Assembly (NCBI GenBank): GCA_019695215.1
Contig: JAIBAK010000031.1
Coordinates: forward strand, 1-41,666
From: Bacteroidia bacterium
GTDB taxonomy: Bacteria > Bacteroidota > Bacteroidia > UKL13-3
Direction of reading: 5' to 3'
Length of the DNA: 41,666 bases
Part shown: positions 33,296 to 41,666 of the stretch, one piece after another
Numbering within the stretch: the first letter of the stretch is position 1
How the letters are laid out: every line of letters begins with the position of its first letter
Made by a program: the position numbers and the translations under genes
The notes under the pieces: generated by a model
The model's database searches: none
Seen by the model: the letters and a program-made list of their open reading frames with translations, nothing else
What the model was told of the DNA's origin: nothing

Positions 33296-33566
33296 TGATC
33301 AGGACAGTTCCGGTTTCTTTGTTAATTATATCTATAATCTTGCTCTTTGAGTACAATAATTCCTGTTTAAGGGCTGGTGATTCCAGATACAAAAACAACT
33401 TCTTATCCTTTATATAAATTTTATTAGTGTTCTTAGCTATGAGTTTACCCATGAGTTTCTCCCACGATTGAACAATGTTCACTTCGCTGATTTTATCCTG
33501 CAGTTTATACTCCCCCAACAGGTTACTTATCACTTCTTTAATAGTCTGTTCGTTACCGCTTCTCAC
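33276..33566 (-). CDS. DUF721 / DciA-like protein
   Basis: The 96-residue protein fits the DUF721 family: a helical N-terminus (IKEVISNLLGEYKLQDKISEVNIVQSWEKLMG) followed by a strand-rich half (KNTNKIYIKDKKLFLYLESPALKQEL), the KH-like core. DUF721 includes DciA, the replicative helicase loader of bacteria without DnaC. Here the gene follows recF immediately, in the replication and repair setting common in Bacteroidota. The start is GTG, overlapping the recF stop as GTGA. Confidence 0.85.
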   Translation of the reverse strand: MRSGNEQTIKEVISNLLGEYKLQDKISEVNIVQSWEKLMGKLIAKNTNKIYIKDKKLFLYLESPALKQELLYSKSKIIDIINKETGTVLINEVVIR

Positions 33567-34672
33567 AAGTTCAAAGGTACAATATTTCCGTGGTCAATCT
33601 CAAAAAAACTGACCTCATTTTCTGAATCCGAAAAAGCCTTTTGTACGCGTGGAAGGTGAGTATCGGTAATAAAAATTTGTCCGAATTCGCTTGTACCAAG
33701 CAGCCTCAAAAGGGAGTGAGCGCGGTCATCATCTATTTTTTCAAAAATATCATCAAGCAAAAGTAAAGGTTTATGGTGCAGCAACTGTTTCAGGTATTGA
33801 TACTCAGCCAACCTTAACGATATAATATAACTTTTCTGTTGCCCCTGAGAACCAAATTTTTTTAAAGGCATTGCATCTATCTGTAAATCTAAGTCATCCT
33901 TATGAATACCGGCCGAAGTACGTTGCAAAACCATATCCCGTTGCAGGTTATTTTCAAAGAGTTCTCTCAACATACTATCATAAAGCTGTGATTGATAAAC
34001 CAATTGTACCTTCTCTTGCCCCGAGGAAATTTTTTGATAGAACTCAGAAAACAATAAATTAATTTCATCAATATATTTTTTTCGTTGTTCAAAAATATAC
34101 GCTGCACTTTTAATCAGCGACTCTTCCCATAATGTCAATAATTCCCTTTCAAATGGCTGCCCCTCACTGAAAAGTTTTAATTGACGATTGCGTTGTTCAA
34201 GTGCCTTATTGTACCCTGATAAATGACGCATGTACTCTTTATCCACCTGTGATATAACCAGATCCATCCCCCTTCTGCGTTCTTCGCTTCCTTCATAAAT
34301 ATAGTTAATATCACCCGGAACAATGATGACCAAAGGGTAAAGCCCAATATGTTCAGATAGTTTATCGTACTCATTTCCATTGCATTTAACCGATTTTCGC
34401 TGGTTACGTTTTACCCCAACAGAAATTTGCTGTTCGTTTTCAGATTTACTAAACCATCCCTGAATTAACATCAATTCCTCTCCTGTTTTAATGTTTTGTG
34501 CATCGGCCGGATTAAAAAAACTTCGTGTAAAACACAGGTAATGAATTGCATCAAGAATATTTGTTTTGCCTGCTCCATTTTTCCCGGTAAGGCAATTTAC
34601 CCCCGGTACAAAGGTTAAACTTGCCTCCGCATAATTTTTAAATTGAAAAAGGGTCAGTTTTTTAAGCCACAT
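33563..34672 (-). CDS. recF: DNA replication/repair protein RecF
   Basis: The ATG at 34672 gives 369 residues beginning MWLKKLTLFQFKNYAEASLTF, the standard RecF N-terminus; upstream in-frame codons overlap the divergent promoter and are rejected. The protein is an SMC-like ATPase that loads RecA at gaps: Walker A GKNGAGKT (30-37), the ABC signature region with SQGQQKSYIISLRLAEY, and Walker B LLLLDDIFEKID. Length and order are normal. It starts a four-gene operon with DUF721 (GTGA overlap), MORN/vWA and lipoprotein genes, and is divergent from pdhA. Confidence 0.95.
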   Translation of the reverse strand: MWLKKLTLFQFKNYAEASLTFVPGVNCLTGKNGAGKTNILDAIHYLCFTRSFFNPADAQNIKTGEELMLIQGWFSKSENEQQISVGVKRNQRKSVKCNGNEYDKLSEHIGLYPLVIIVPGDINYIYEGSEERRRGMDLVISQVDKEYMRHLSGYNKALEQRNRQLKLFSEGQPFERELLTLWEESLIKSAAYIFEQRKKYIDEINLLFSEFYQKISSGQEKVQLVYQSQLYDSMLRELFENNLQRDMVLQRTSAGIHKDDLDLQIDAMPLKKFGSQGQQKSYIISLRLAEYQYLKQLLHHKPLLLLDDIFEKIDDDRAHSLLRLLGTSEFGQIFITDTHLPRVQKAFSDSENEVSFFEIDHGNIVPLNL

Positions 34673-34715
34673 TGATGCTGCGAAGCTATTTAAAAAAACG
34701 CTTTCAGGAAGTCTC

Positions 34716-34745
34716 TTTGTCAAAAGGCAAAAAATGTTATTTTTG
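34716..34745 (+). promoter_or_regulatory. Sigma-A promoter of pdhA
   Basis: TTTG (34716-34719), an 18-base spacer and TATTTTTG (34738-34745) fit the consensus, 16 bases before the pdhA ATG at 34762. Confidence 0.6.
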
Positions 34746-34761
34746 CGACTCATTTTTGAAA

Positions 34762-35766
34762 ATGGCTAAGACTACTAAAACATCTTATTCAAAAGAAACA
34801 TATCTTACCTGGTATGAGCAGATGATGCTGATGCGCAGGTTTGAAGAAAAGGCGGCTCAGCTCTATGGTCAGCAAAAAATCAGAGGGTTTTGTCACTTGT
34901 ATATTGGTCAGGAAGCCGTGATGGCCGGTTCAATGTCGTCCATCCGTAAATCGGATAGCCTCATAACGGCTTATCGTGATCATGGTCATGCCCTTTGTGC
35001 TGGAGTAACACCTAACGCTGTGATGGCCGAGTTGTACGGAAAAAGTACCGGATGCTCTAAGGGTAAAGGAGGCTCCATGCACATGTTTTCCAAAGAACAT
35101 AATTTGTTTGGAGGGCATGGCATTGTAGGCGGACAAATTCCCTTAGGTGCCGGAATAGCGTTTGCCGAAAAATATAAGGGAACCGATAATGTTTGCCTTT
35201 GTTATATGGGCGATGGTGCCGTGCGTCAGGGTTCGCTGCACGAAACATTCAACATGGCCATGCTATGGAAACTTCCGGTAATTTTTATTTGTGAAAACAA
35301 CGGCTATGCCATGGGCACCTCGGTAGAACGTACCACAAATCAATTGGATATTTATAAACTGGGGCTTGCCTACGATATGCCCAGCAAACCTGTTGACGGC
35401 ATGACCTGTGAAACCGTTCACGAAGCCATTTCGGAAGCAGTTGAACATGCCCGTAAAGGAAACGGCCCTTCATTTCTTGAAATAAGAACGTATCGCTACC
35501 GTGGTCACTCCATGTCAGACCCGGCAAAATACCGCTCAAAAGAAGAAGTGGAAGAATACAAACAAAAAGACCCGATTGAAACAACCAAAGCTACCATTCT
35601 GAAAAATAAATTTGCCACCGAGCAGGAGCTGGAAGCAATGGAAGAAAAAATTCAGCAACTGGTAGATGAAAGTGTAACTTTTGCAGAAAACTCTCCTTAC
35701 CCTGATGCCGGTGAGCTATATAAAGACATTTATGTGCAGCAGGACTATCCTTTTATAATTGAATAA
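34762..35766 (+). CDS. pdhA: Pyruvate dehydrogenase E1 component, alpha subunit
   Basis: The ATG at 34762 gives 334 residues starting MAKTTKTSYSKETYLTWYEQ; earlier in-frame codons overlap the promoter. The subunit decarboxylates pyruvate with thiamine diphosphate in the E1 heterotetramer. GHALCAGVTPNAVMAELYGK, GGSMHMFSKEHNLFGGHGIVG and the ThDP/Mg motif MGDGAVRQGSLHETFNMAML through ICENNGYAMGTS are diagnostic. RYRGHSMSDPAKYRSKEE is the conserved regulatory-loop region. The E1 beta subunit gene is not adjacent, as is common in Bacteroidota. lipA, which makes the lipoyl cofactor of the same complex, is 4 kb away. Confidence 0.95.
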   Translation: MAKTTKTSYSKETYLTWYEQMMLMRRFEEKAAQLYGQQKIRGFCHLYIGQEAVMAGSMSSIRKSDSLITAYRDHGHALCAGVTPNAVMAELYGKSTGCSKGKGGSMHMFSKEHNLFGGHGIVGGQIPLGAGIAFAEKYKGTDNVCLCYMGDGAVRQGSLHETFNMAMLWKLPVIFICENNGYAMGTSVERTTNQLDIYKLGLAYDMPSKPVDGMTCETVHEAISEAVEHARKGNGPSFLEIRTYRYRGHSMSDPAKYRSKEEVEEYKQKDPIETTKATILKNKFATEQELEAMEEKIQQLVDESVTFAENSPYPDAGELYKDIYVQQDYPFIIE

Positions 35767-35796
35767 TTACTTGAACTAAAACAAATACTCCCTAAC

Positions 35797-36501
35797 ATGG
35801 AAGTTAAAAACAACGACACGAAAGACGTAACCTCAAAGGTTGATGATGCATTAGCCGGTTCACTTGATACCGCAACAGTTTTTTTTGAAAAATACCGTAA
35901 ACAAATTTATTACGTTGGCGGAGGAATTCTGATTGCAGTGGCTCTTATTGTAGGCTATAAGCAATTCTATATTAAACCATTGGAAGAAGAAGCTCAAAAA
36001 GAAATTTTTATGGCTCAGAAATTCTTCGAAAAAGATTCGCTGCAACTTGCGCTAAACGGAGTTGGCCAGTACAAAGGAATGGTGGCCATTGCTGAAGAGT
36101 ATGGGTCAACTAAAACAGGTAATTTGGCGAGATACTATGCAGGCATGAGCTACCTGAGAACAGGTAAGTACAACGAGGCCATTGAATACCTTTCCGATTT
36201 CAGCACAGGCGATGAACTGATAGGTGCGCTTGCTCAGGCCGCCATAGGAGACGCGCACGTTGAATTAAACGAATACGATGAAGCTGTTAAATATTTTATT
36301 AAAGCTTCGAAAATGATTAAGAATAAATTTACTACTCCTGTATTTCTTAAAAAAGCAGGTCTTGTATATGAAGAACTGAAGCAATATGGAAAAGCTGTGG
36401 AGGTTTACGAACTCATTAAAAAAGACTTCAAAGACACACAGGAAGGCCAGGAAATGGATAAGTATATTGCCCGCGCCAAAACTTTAGAAAGCAATAGCTA
36501 A
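35797..36501 (+). CDS. Membrane-anchored TPR protein, YfgM-like
   Basis: The 234-residue protein has an N-terminal cytoplasmic stretch (~1-35), a single membrane helix (IYYVGGGILIAVALIVGY, ~38-56) and TPR repeats at ~95-230 (ARYYAGMSYLRTGKYNEAIE, AQAAIGDAHVELNEYDEAVKYF, KKAGLVYEELKQYGKAVEVYE). The layout matches YfgM, which works with PpiD at the Sec translocon in E. coli. That role is inferred from architecture. The gene follows pdhA by 30 bp and precedes ribH by 4 bp, so they are likely co-transcribed. Confidence 0.85.
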   Translation: MEVKNNDTKDVTSKVDDALAGSLDTATVFFEKYRKQIYYVGGGILIAVALIVGYKQFYIKPLEEEAQKEIFMAQKFFEKDSLQLALNGVGQYKGMVAIAEEYGSTKTGNLARYYAGMSYLRTGKYNEAIEYLSDFSTGDELIGALAQAAIGDAHVELNEYDEAVKYFIKASKMIKNKFTTPVFLKKAGLVYEELKQYGKAVEVYELIKKDFKDTQEGQEMDKYIARAKTLESNS

Positions 36502-36505
36502 AAAA

Positions 36506-36994
36506 GTGTCATCCGCATCTAAAAATTTATCTGAATTTTCGTTTGAGAAGAACTCCGCTTTCAAAAAAATGAAAGTTGGAGTTGTTGTTGCCGAATGGAA
36601 TACATCCATTACTTCTTCCCTGTTAAACGGGGCTGTAAAATTTCTTAAAGATTCCGGTGTTAAACCCGATAATATTTTTGTACATCATGTACCCGGTTCA
36701 TTTGAATTAACCCTGGGGGCTCAATGGCTGGCCGAACAAAAAAAATGCGATGCTGTAATTGCCCTTGGCTGCGTCATACAGGGTGAAACCAAACATTTTG
36801 ATTTTATATGTGCTGCGGTAGCAAACGGAATAACTCAGGTAGGTTTAAAATATAACAAACCGGTTGTTTTCGGAGTACTTACAACGAATACTCTGCAACA
36901 GGCAAAAGATCGCTCGGGAGGCAAACACGGCAATAAAGGTACAGAGGCTGCGGCAACAGCTTTAAAAATGGCGTTGCTTCAAAAATCAATTTAG
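36506..36994 (+). CDS. ribH: 6,7-dimethyl-8-ribityllumazine synthase
   Basis: The 162-residue enzyme joins 5-amino-6-ribitylaminouracil and 3,4-dihydroxybutanone phosphate in riboflavin synthesis and assembles as an icosahedron or pentamer. VGVVVAEWNTSITSSLLNGA, VPGSFELTLGAQWLA, the catalytic-His segment GCVIQGETKHFDFIC and FGVLTTNTLQQAKDRSG are diagnostic. The start is GTG at 36506, 4 bases after the preceding stop. It agrees with the usual ~20-residue lead before the first strand, while the first ATG would remove it. It ends overlapping the convergent methyltransferase gene by 4 bp. Confidence 0.94.
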   Translation: MSSASKNLSEFSFEKNSAFKKMKVGVVVAEWNTSITSSLLNGAVKFLKDSGVKPDNIFVHHVPGSFELTLGAQWLAEQKKCDAVIALGCVIQGETKHFDFICAAVANGITQVGLKYNKPVVFGVLTTNTLQQAKDRSGGKHGNKGTEAAATALKMALLQKSI

Positions 36995-38235
36995 TTGGTT
37001 TTGCGGCAATGAAAAAACAATAACTCATTCCCTGATTTAGTAAAGAAAAAATAATCGGCTCCTCCATCTTTTAACTGTAGCTGCTTTCGCAATACATCGG
37101 TTGAATGAGGAAAATTTCGTTTACTGATATTGGCTTTAGTTATTCCAAGTGTTTTACAATAATCCTTTACCCTTTTGGGATTATATGCAGCCAAACTCAC
37201 AACGTTAAATACACGGCCAAAAAATGGCTCCACCTTTTCATTCGAAACATAAAATTGTGAATTAACTCCTACCTGAAAGAGTTTTTCTTTCAACTCCTGC
37301 GTATAGGCAAAAGCCAGTTCGCTTTTAATTAAGGCTGATGCAGGTTCGTAAAAGTAAGTCATTTCCTCAACCGAAAATACAGGCTGATTTTCCCGCGCAT
37401 TTTCTGAATACTTCCCCTCAAACTCAAATTGAATTCCGTTAGCTGATAAATCAACTGCCTTCAATTCACAAATTCCCTCATACCCATTTTGCAAATGAAC
37501 CAGCAACTCCTTCACTTCATTGTTTACAGAAACAACTTCTATTATTTTAATAAACGGCAATTGCTTTTTGCAGCTATGAATATCCATTAAAGGAGAAACC
37601 TTCAGCATCACCTTCTCTGTATGATTAAAAATAACCGGCAAAATAGAAATTATATCTGGACTTGATTTGCCAAGAAGAAAAGTTTTAACTCCGGTATTCC
37701 TTCTGTCAGCATCCAGATAAACCAAATCAAACTTTCGGGTATTGCTGTCCAAAAACTGTTCTGCGGTTTGGTCAACCCGGCTAATATTAGTAACGGCTAA
37801 CTGAAGGAAATTGAATCTGACAATGTCATTCAATACCATATCGGGGTCAACTGAAATTACTTCATTAAACCGTTTAGAAAAAGCCCAATCATCTACACCC
37901 AGCCCCCCGGATAAATCAAGCATCCGCCCACCTCCGTAAAGCGAAGCTTTGTAAACAGCAGTTAATTCCGAACTGGCCTGCTCATAGGCTTTGGAGGTAA
38001 AAAGACACAACTTATCCACATAGGTCGGTATTTTTAGACGAGCCTTCTCATATAAAGCCAGTTGAGATGCAAACTGCCTCAATTTTAGATTGTCTGACGA
38101 AGAGAACCGAAGCAACAGTTCTGCAGCATCCGTCCCTTTATGTTGGTTAATAAACGTTTTAAAATCGTCCGCAGTAAAATATCCGGTTATTTTTTCTTTA
38201 TTTTGCACTGGCCAAACGGTTTTTGGTTGGTTCAA
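36991..38235 (-). CDS. Class I methyltransferase with THUMP-like domain
   Basis: The 414-residue protein has a helical N-terminal region. The SAM-binding domain starts with MLDLSGGLGVDDWAFSKRFN (motif I) and ISVDPD (motif II), and FDLVYLDADRRNTG (motif IV-like, with an Asp-rich loop) follows. The C-terminal third (VKDYCKTLGITKANISKRNFP, then LQLKDGGADYFFFTKSG) is the THUMP-like domain typical of a Bacteroidota methyltransferase family presumed to act on RNA. No ATG lies in frame near the start: a stop is 6 bases upstream, so translation must begin at TTG 38235 or GTG 38208. The substrate is unknown. Confidence 0.85.
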   Translation of the reverse strand: MNQPKTVWPVQNKEKITGYFTADDFKTFINQHKGTDAAELLLRFSSSDNLKLRQFASQLALYEKARLKIPTYVDKLCLFTSKAYEQASSELTAVYKASLYGGGRMLDLSGGLGVDDWAFSKRFNEVISVDPDMVLNDIVRFNFLQLAVTNISRVDQTAEQFLDSNTRKFDLVYLDADRRNTGVKTFLLGKSSPDIISILPVIFNHTEKVMLKVSPLMDIHSCKKQLPFIKIIEVVSVNNEVKELLVHLQNGYEGICELKAVDLSANGIQFEFEGKYSENARENQPVFSVEEMTYFYEPASALIKSELAFAYTQELKEKLFQVGVNSQFYVSNEKVEPFFGRVFNVVSLAAYNPKRVKDYCKTLGITKANISKRNFPHSTDVLRKQLQLKDGGADYFFFTKSGNELLFFHCRKTN

Positions 38236-38262
38236 AAATCGTTAATATTAAACCTAAATTAA

Positions 38263-38379
38263 ATGAAGAAATTAATTCTTTGGGTATTTGTCGCTTCCAT
38301 CGTGTTAGCGGTATCGTCATGTCACAGGCAAAAATGCCCTACATTTTCAATTAAACCAATTCAAAGCCTGATTAAGTAA
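38263..38379 (+). CDS. Very small lipoprotein (38 aa)
   Basis: ATG at 38263 to TAA at 38379 encodes 38 residues. The first 20 are a textbook lipoprotein signal (MKKLILWVFVASIVLAVSSC) with the lipobox Cys at residue 20, leaving a mature peptide of only 19 residues (HRQKCPTFSIKP...IK after the Cys) with one more Cys. Such a well-formed signal is unlikely by chance. It is divergent from the THUMP-like methyltransferase gene and convergent with osmC. Function unknown; it would be missed by most gene callers. Confidence 0.65.
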   Translation: MKKLILWVFVASIVLAVSSCHRQKCPTFSIKPIQSLIK

Positions 38380-38405
38380 TCACTTAGTCTGAGCCATAAC
38401 AATCG

Positions 38406-38423
38406 CCCATGAAATTTCATGGG
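38406..38423. terminator. Perfect 18-bp palindrome at the osmC end, possible bidirectional terminator
   Basis: CCCATGAAA followed directly by TTTCATGGG; G-T and C-G pairs extend it to 11. It lies between the converging mini-lipoprotein and osmC genes and includes the osmC stop codon. No T-run follows on either strand, so a protein-binding site is an alternative. Confidence 0.45.
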
Positions 38424-38836
38424 TGACTTGCAATTCCATAGTCGAAGGTAACTTTCTGTGAAATGTCGGGATGTAAACTTTTTGCAACCGGACAATTCAG
38501 CGCAATTTGCTCCAGCACCCTTTTGGTGTCTTCATCAAAGTCGTTTTCAAACATTAAATGCACCTGTATTTCGCTTATTCTGCGAGGAGCTTCAGCCATT
38601 ACTTTTAAAAGTTCTACCCTGATTTTTCCCAAATCAATATTCCTGCCTCCGGCCGCAATTCCCAATACTGTGAGCATGCAACTTCCAAGTGAAGTTGCGG
38701 CTAAATCGGTTGGTGAAAATGAAGCTCCTTTTCCCTGGTTATCAATTGGCGCATCGGTAATTATCACTTCCCCCGAACGCAAATGAGTAGCTTTGGTACG
38801 CAACTCCCCCGTATATATTATTTCTGACGTTTTCAT
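38417..38836 (-). CDS. OsmC/Ohr-family protein
   Basis: The ATG at 38836 gives 139 residues (MKTSEIIYTGELRTKATHLR); a TTG three codons earlier is less likely. The family reduces organic hydroperoxides with two cysteines. Both are present: GSCMLTVLGIA on the central helix and LNCPVAKSLHPD. FSPTDLAATSLGSC and VHLMFENDFDEDTKRVLEQIA are typical of the OsmC-like (YhfA) subgroup. Its stop codon lies in an 18-bp palindrome shared with the facing lipoprotein gene. Confidence 0.92.
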   Translation of the reverse strand: MKTSEIIYTGELRTKATHLRSGEVIITDAPIDNQGKGASFSPTDLAATSLGSCMLTVLGIAAGGRNIDLGKIRVELLKVMAEAPRRISEIQVHLMFENDFDEDTKRVLEQIALNCPVAKSLHPDISQKVTFDYGIASHP

Positions 38837-38889
38837 TACAAACAATTTCTTGTAAACCTATATTATTCGCAGTATATTTAAAAACTTTT

Positions 38890-39627
38890 ATGAGCACAAA
38901 ATTATTCGTGTTTCTTATTGTTTTTCAGACATGTTTTGCAGTGCAGGCTCAAAATACTGCTGAGCCGGTACTTTTGAAAAGGTATTTTACTTACGGTGGG
39001 AATATAAATTCTAGAGGGTGGAATGCAACTTTCCGATATGGAATTCAGTCTGATGAAAAATCAGCAACCGATTTTTTCACTGATTTTGGTAGATTAAGAC
39101 ATGAAAAGGAAGTGCGTATTGTGAATGCTTCATTTAATAACCCAAAGCAATATGTATTTGGCCGTATTAATCAAACATTTGTTTGGCGGGTAGGTATAAA
39201 CCGTAAAATGGTACTTTCTGATATATTATTTAACCGGGAAGTATTGGTTAATTTTAACCTTGGAACCGGATTTTCGGGCATGGTTTTAAAACCGGTTTAT
39301 CTTGAAATTTACAAGCGAAGTCAGGATCAAAGTAAGGACGTTTATGCCGTAGAGCGTTATAACCCGTCTATTCATACAGACCAAAGTGTGATTTATGGGA
39401 ATGCTGCATTTACCTACGGATTAGATGAACTGAAATTAAAAGCCGGTGGCTTTCTTAAAGCATCCTTTACATTTGAATGGAGCAATGAAAATAATCAGTT
39501 TAAAAGTATTGAAACCGGAATAGTAGCCGATTTTTACAATAACAAAATTCCGATAATGGCGTTTTCGGAAAATCATAAAACTTTCATCTCCTTATACGCT
39601 GGGTTTAATTTGGGCAATCGTTGGTAA
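38890..39627 (+). CDS. Conserved outer-membrane protein upstream of lipA
   Basis: The 245-residue protein has a signal peptide ([20 protein letters not shown]). The mature part has alternating beta strands, for example [36 protein letters not shown] and [15 protein letters not shown], and the aromatic terminus LGNRW expected of an outer-membrane barrel. I do not know its function. It ends 10 bp before the chosen lipA start and probably shares its transcript. Confidence 0.75.
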   Translation: MSTKLFVFLIVFQTCFAVQAQNTAEPVLLKRYFTYGGNINSRGWNATFRYGIQSDEKSATDFFTDFGRLRHEKEVRIVNASFNNPKQYVFGRINQTFVWRVGINRKMVLSDILFNREVLVNFNLGTGFSGMVLKPVYLEIYKRSQDQSKDVYAVERYNPSIHTDQSVIYGNAAFTYGLDELKLKAGGFLKASFTFEWSNENNQFKSIETGIVADFYNNKIPIMAFSENHKTFISLYAGFNLGNRW

Positions 39628-39637
39628 TTTGCAAAAA

Positions 39638-40516
39638 GTGATAGAACTGAACGTAATAAATACAGAAGAGAAAATCAGAACCAAGAAACCATCATGGTTA
39701 AAGGTAAAGTTGCCTACAGGAGAAAACTACCTGAAGGTTCGCAAACTGGTTGACCAATATAAACTTCATACAATTTGTGAAAGCGGCAATTGCCCCAATA
39801 TGGGTGAATGCTGGGGAGCCGGTACCGCCACGTTTATGATTCTTGGAAATGTGTGTACCCGGTCGTGTTCTTTTTGTGCGGTTGCCACCGGAAGACCCGC
39901 AGAATATGACTTAGAAGAACCCAAAAGGGTTGCGGAAGCCATTAAACTGATGGGGGTAAAACATGCTGTAATCACTTCGGTAAACAGAGACGAACTTAAA
40001 GATAAGGGTGCTAAAGTGTGGGCCGATACCATCCGCGAAGTAAAAAAACTAAACCCCGAAACAACCATTGAGACACTTATTCCTGACTTCTTAGGAAAAT
40101 GGGAGCTATTATTTCAGGTTTTAGACGAAAAACCTGAAATAGTGTCACATAATATGGAGACGGTTAAACGTTTGTACAGAAAAGTGCGACCACAGGCCAA
40201 GTATGAACGGAGTTTGGAGCAAATAAAAAGAACCGCTGAATACGGTTTGCACACCAAATCCGGAATTATGCTTGGATTAGGAGAAACAGATGATGAAATT
40301 TTTGAAGCTATGGATGATTTGTTGGCTCATAAATGCGAGGTTCTTACGCTTGGGCAATACCTTCAGCCCACAAAAATGCATATAGCGCTTGAAGAATTCA
40401 TTCATCCTGATAAATTTGAATTTTTAAAAGAGGCCGGACTAAATAAAGGATTCAGGTATGTGGAGTCCGGAGCTTTAGTAAGATCCTCTTATCATGCAGA
40501 GAAACACATTTTTTGA
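39638..40516 (+). CDS. lipA: Lipoyl synthase
   Basis: The radical-SAM enzyme inserts two sulfurs into octanoyl groups of the pyruvate dehydrogenase E2 and glycine-cleavage H proteins. [12 protein letters not shown] binds the auxiliary [4Fe-4S] cluster and CTRSCSFC binds the radical-SAM cluster. [37 protein letters not shown] and the C-terminal [16 protein letters not shown] (with the Ser that ligates the auxiliary cluster) complete the signature. No ATG is available: GTG 39638 gives [14 protein letters not shown], as in relatives; TTG 39629 is an alternative adding three residues. Confidence 0.95.
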   Translation: MIELNVINTEEKIRTKKPSWLKVKLPTGENYLKVRKLVDQYKLHTICESGNCPNMGECWGAGTATFMILGNVCTRSCSFCAVATGRPAEYDLEEPKRVAEAIKLMGVKHAVITSVNRDELKDKGAKVWADTIREVKKLNPETTIETLIPDFLGKWELLFQVLDEKPEIVSHNMETVKRLYRKVRPQAKYERSLEQIKRTAEYGLHTKSGIMLGLGETDDEIFEAMDDLLAHKCEVLTLGQYLQPTKMHIALEEFIHPDKFEFLKEAGLNKGFRYVESGALVRSSYHAEKHIF

Positions 40517-40534
40517 AAATATTAAGTTTTGTTT

Positions 40535-41666
40535 ATGAAGAGTAAAATATTATTGATTTCACTTGGCATAGTAGGCGTTACATGCGGATACTTGCTAAAC
40601 CACAGCTTTAAAAATCATAATCTCCGCGAGGAGCGAAATGAATTAATGCTTGGGGAAAACGAAGAAAAAGAAGGTCATGTAATGGATGTATTGCATTACA
40701 TGAACGGGTTACGTGTGAACCAAAACACCGGGAAAGCCAGCGCACAGGATATTTATAATGCGGTTGCACAGGCCGACATGCTCGCAGCTAAGTACAAAAC
40801 AAATGCTACCTCTTTGTGGTGGGCAGAACTTGGACCCGATAATGTTGGAGGCAGAACGCGTGCATTTTTAATTGACAAAGACTCCAACAATATTTTATAT
40901 GCCGGCTCGGTAGGTGGAGGCTTATGGAAATCAACCACGGCAGGTACCAGCTGGAAAAAGGTAACGCCCGGAAATATTGATAATTTCCCAGTGGTAAGTA
41001 TTGCCCAAACCAGTGATGGTGCTATTTATATTGGAACAGGTGAGTTGCATTTTGTTTTTGCCGAAGGAACCAATACCGGAAGTGGTTTTATAGGTTCCGG
41101 AATCTGGAAATCTACTGACGCTGGGGCTACCTGGACTAAATTAGCCAGCGCTAACCCCAATGTAAACCCAAGGTGGCAAAATGTAAACAGCTTAGCAACT
41201 AACGCAGCCAAAACCCGCATTTATGCAGCTACCTCAGGAGGATTACTTTACACAGATGACGGTGGTACAACCTGGGTTAATTGTAATATGTCAAGTTCAA
41301 CAGTTTTTGAAGTAAAGGTTGCAAGTAACGGAGCCGTTTTAGCTACCACTCCTACCCGTGTATGGGTTTCTCCATCGGGAGCTGCCGGTTCATTTGTACA
41401 AAAACAGTTGAGCTCAAACACTACAAACCGTATTTCCATTGCTATAGCGGATAGTGATCCTGGTTACATGTACGCCATGTCGTCTGGAGGCAATAGCCAG
41501 TTAGAAGGTGTTTATCGGTCAACAGACACAGGCGCTACATGGTCGCGCATTGGAGCTAATAGTACCGAATTAAATATCCTTGCTTCACAAGGCACATATG
41601 ACAATGTTATTGCTGTTGACCCCGACAACAAGGACCATATTTTTGCAGGAGGTCTTGGCAACTGGG
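40535..41666 (+). CDS. Asp-box (BNR/sialidase-like) repeat protein, N-terminal part
   Basis: The frame opens with ATG at 40535, 18 bp after lipA, and runs off the window, so only the first 377 residues are present. The first ~15 residues are hydrophobic (MKSKILLISLGIVGVTCG, then YLLN), a signal peptide or anchor. From residue ~90 a beta-propeller shows Asp-box motifs S-x-D-x-G-x-T-W: STTAGTSW, STDAGATW, TDDGGTTW and STDTGATW, about 50-90 residues apart. WWAELGPDNVGGRTRAFLID begins the propeller. Similar Bacteroidota proteins are large secreted sortilin/VPS10-like or T9SS cargo; whether it has a sorting domain cannot be seen here. Confidence 0.85.
   Translation, partial: MKSKILLISLGIVGVTCGYLLNHSFKNHNLREERNELMLGENEEKEGHVMDVLHYMNGLRVNQNTGKASAQDIYNAVAQADMLAAKYKTNATSLWWAELGPDNVGGRTRAFLIDKDSNNILYAGSVGGGLWKSTTAGTSWKKVTPGNIDNFPVVSIAQTSDGAIYIGTGELHFVFAEGTNTGSGFIGSGIWKSTDAGATWTKLASANPNVNPRWQNVNSLATNAAKTRIYAATSGGLLYTDDGGTTWVNCNMSSSTVFEVKVASNGAVLATTPTRVWVSPSGAAGSFVQKQLSSNTTNRISIAIADSDPGYMYAMSSGGNSQLEGVYRSTDTGATWSRIGANSTELNILASQGTYDNVIAVDPDNKDHIFAGGLGNW

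Noticed and set aside
36991..36994. Gene overlaps at ribH/methyltransferase and ftcD/DUF2400 as frameshifts
   Set aside because: Both are simple 4-bp tail-to-tail overlaps of intact, full-length genes.

Overview
The window is a chromosomal segment of a member of the Bacteroidota. Four things support this. Promoters upstream of many genes match the phylum-specific sigma-A consensus (TTG, 19 bases, TAnnTTTG), and four have the spacing exactly. Three large secreted proteins end in type IX secretion (T9SS) sorting domains. There is a TonB-dependent receptor with a carboxypeptidase-regulatory-like N-terminus. Shine-Dalgarno sequences are nearly absent. I cannot name the genus; Chitinophagales/Sphingobacteriales-like lineages fit.

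Layout. 1-2.8 kb: the N-terminal part of a TPR lipoprotein (cut by the window edge), a small membrane protein, a GNAT acetyltransferase and a cold-shock-domain protein with a long structured leader. 3.1-10.7 kb: two giant T9SS cargo proteins (TIM-barrel-like + two LamG; parallel beta-helix) with near-identical promoters and a strong terminator. 10.8-14.8 kb: a methyltransferase, an outer-membrane protein, then a compact module of an ECF sigma factor of the SigZ type with a cysteine-containing tail, a 16-bp perfect inverted repeat, and a 40-residue, 12-cysteine metallothionein-like protein; another T9SS protein follows. 15-24.3 kb: metabolic genes (fused ftcD, a DUF2400 protein, PrsW, cystathionine gamma-synthase/lyase, tryptophan 2,3-dioxygenase, a TPMT-like methyltransferase, a TonB-dependent receptor, rpe). 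24.4-26.5 kb: selD and mnmH, the pathway for 2-selenouridine in tRNA. 27.2-31.5 kb: typA, whose last 27 codons are repeated 2,488 bp downstream; between the copies lies an A+T-rich insert with an XRE regulator and two translationally coupled secreted proteins. 31.5-34.7 kb: a leftward operon of recF, a DUF721/DciA-like gene, a MORN/von Willebrand A fusion and a lipoprotein. 34.7-41.7 kb: pdhA, a TPR membrane protein, ribH, a THUMP-like methyltransferase, a 38-residue lipoprotein, OsmC, an outer-membrane protein, lipA and the start of a large Asp-box (BNR) repeat protein.

Two places deserve most attention. The SigZ-like sigma factor and the Cys-rich mini-protein share direction, a candidate ECF-type promoter and a hairpin between them. 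They look like a self-contained metal- or thiol-sensing circuit. The typA 3' duplication marks a DNA insertion into the end of a conserved protein gene, with unrecognised secreted cargo. The rest is ordinary core metabolism and cell-surface biology. I saw no CRISPR array, rRNA, recognisable tRNA, transposase or integrase.
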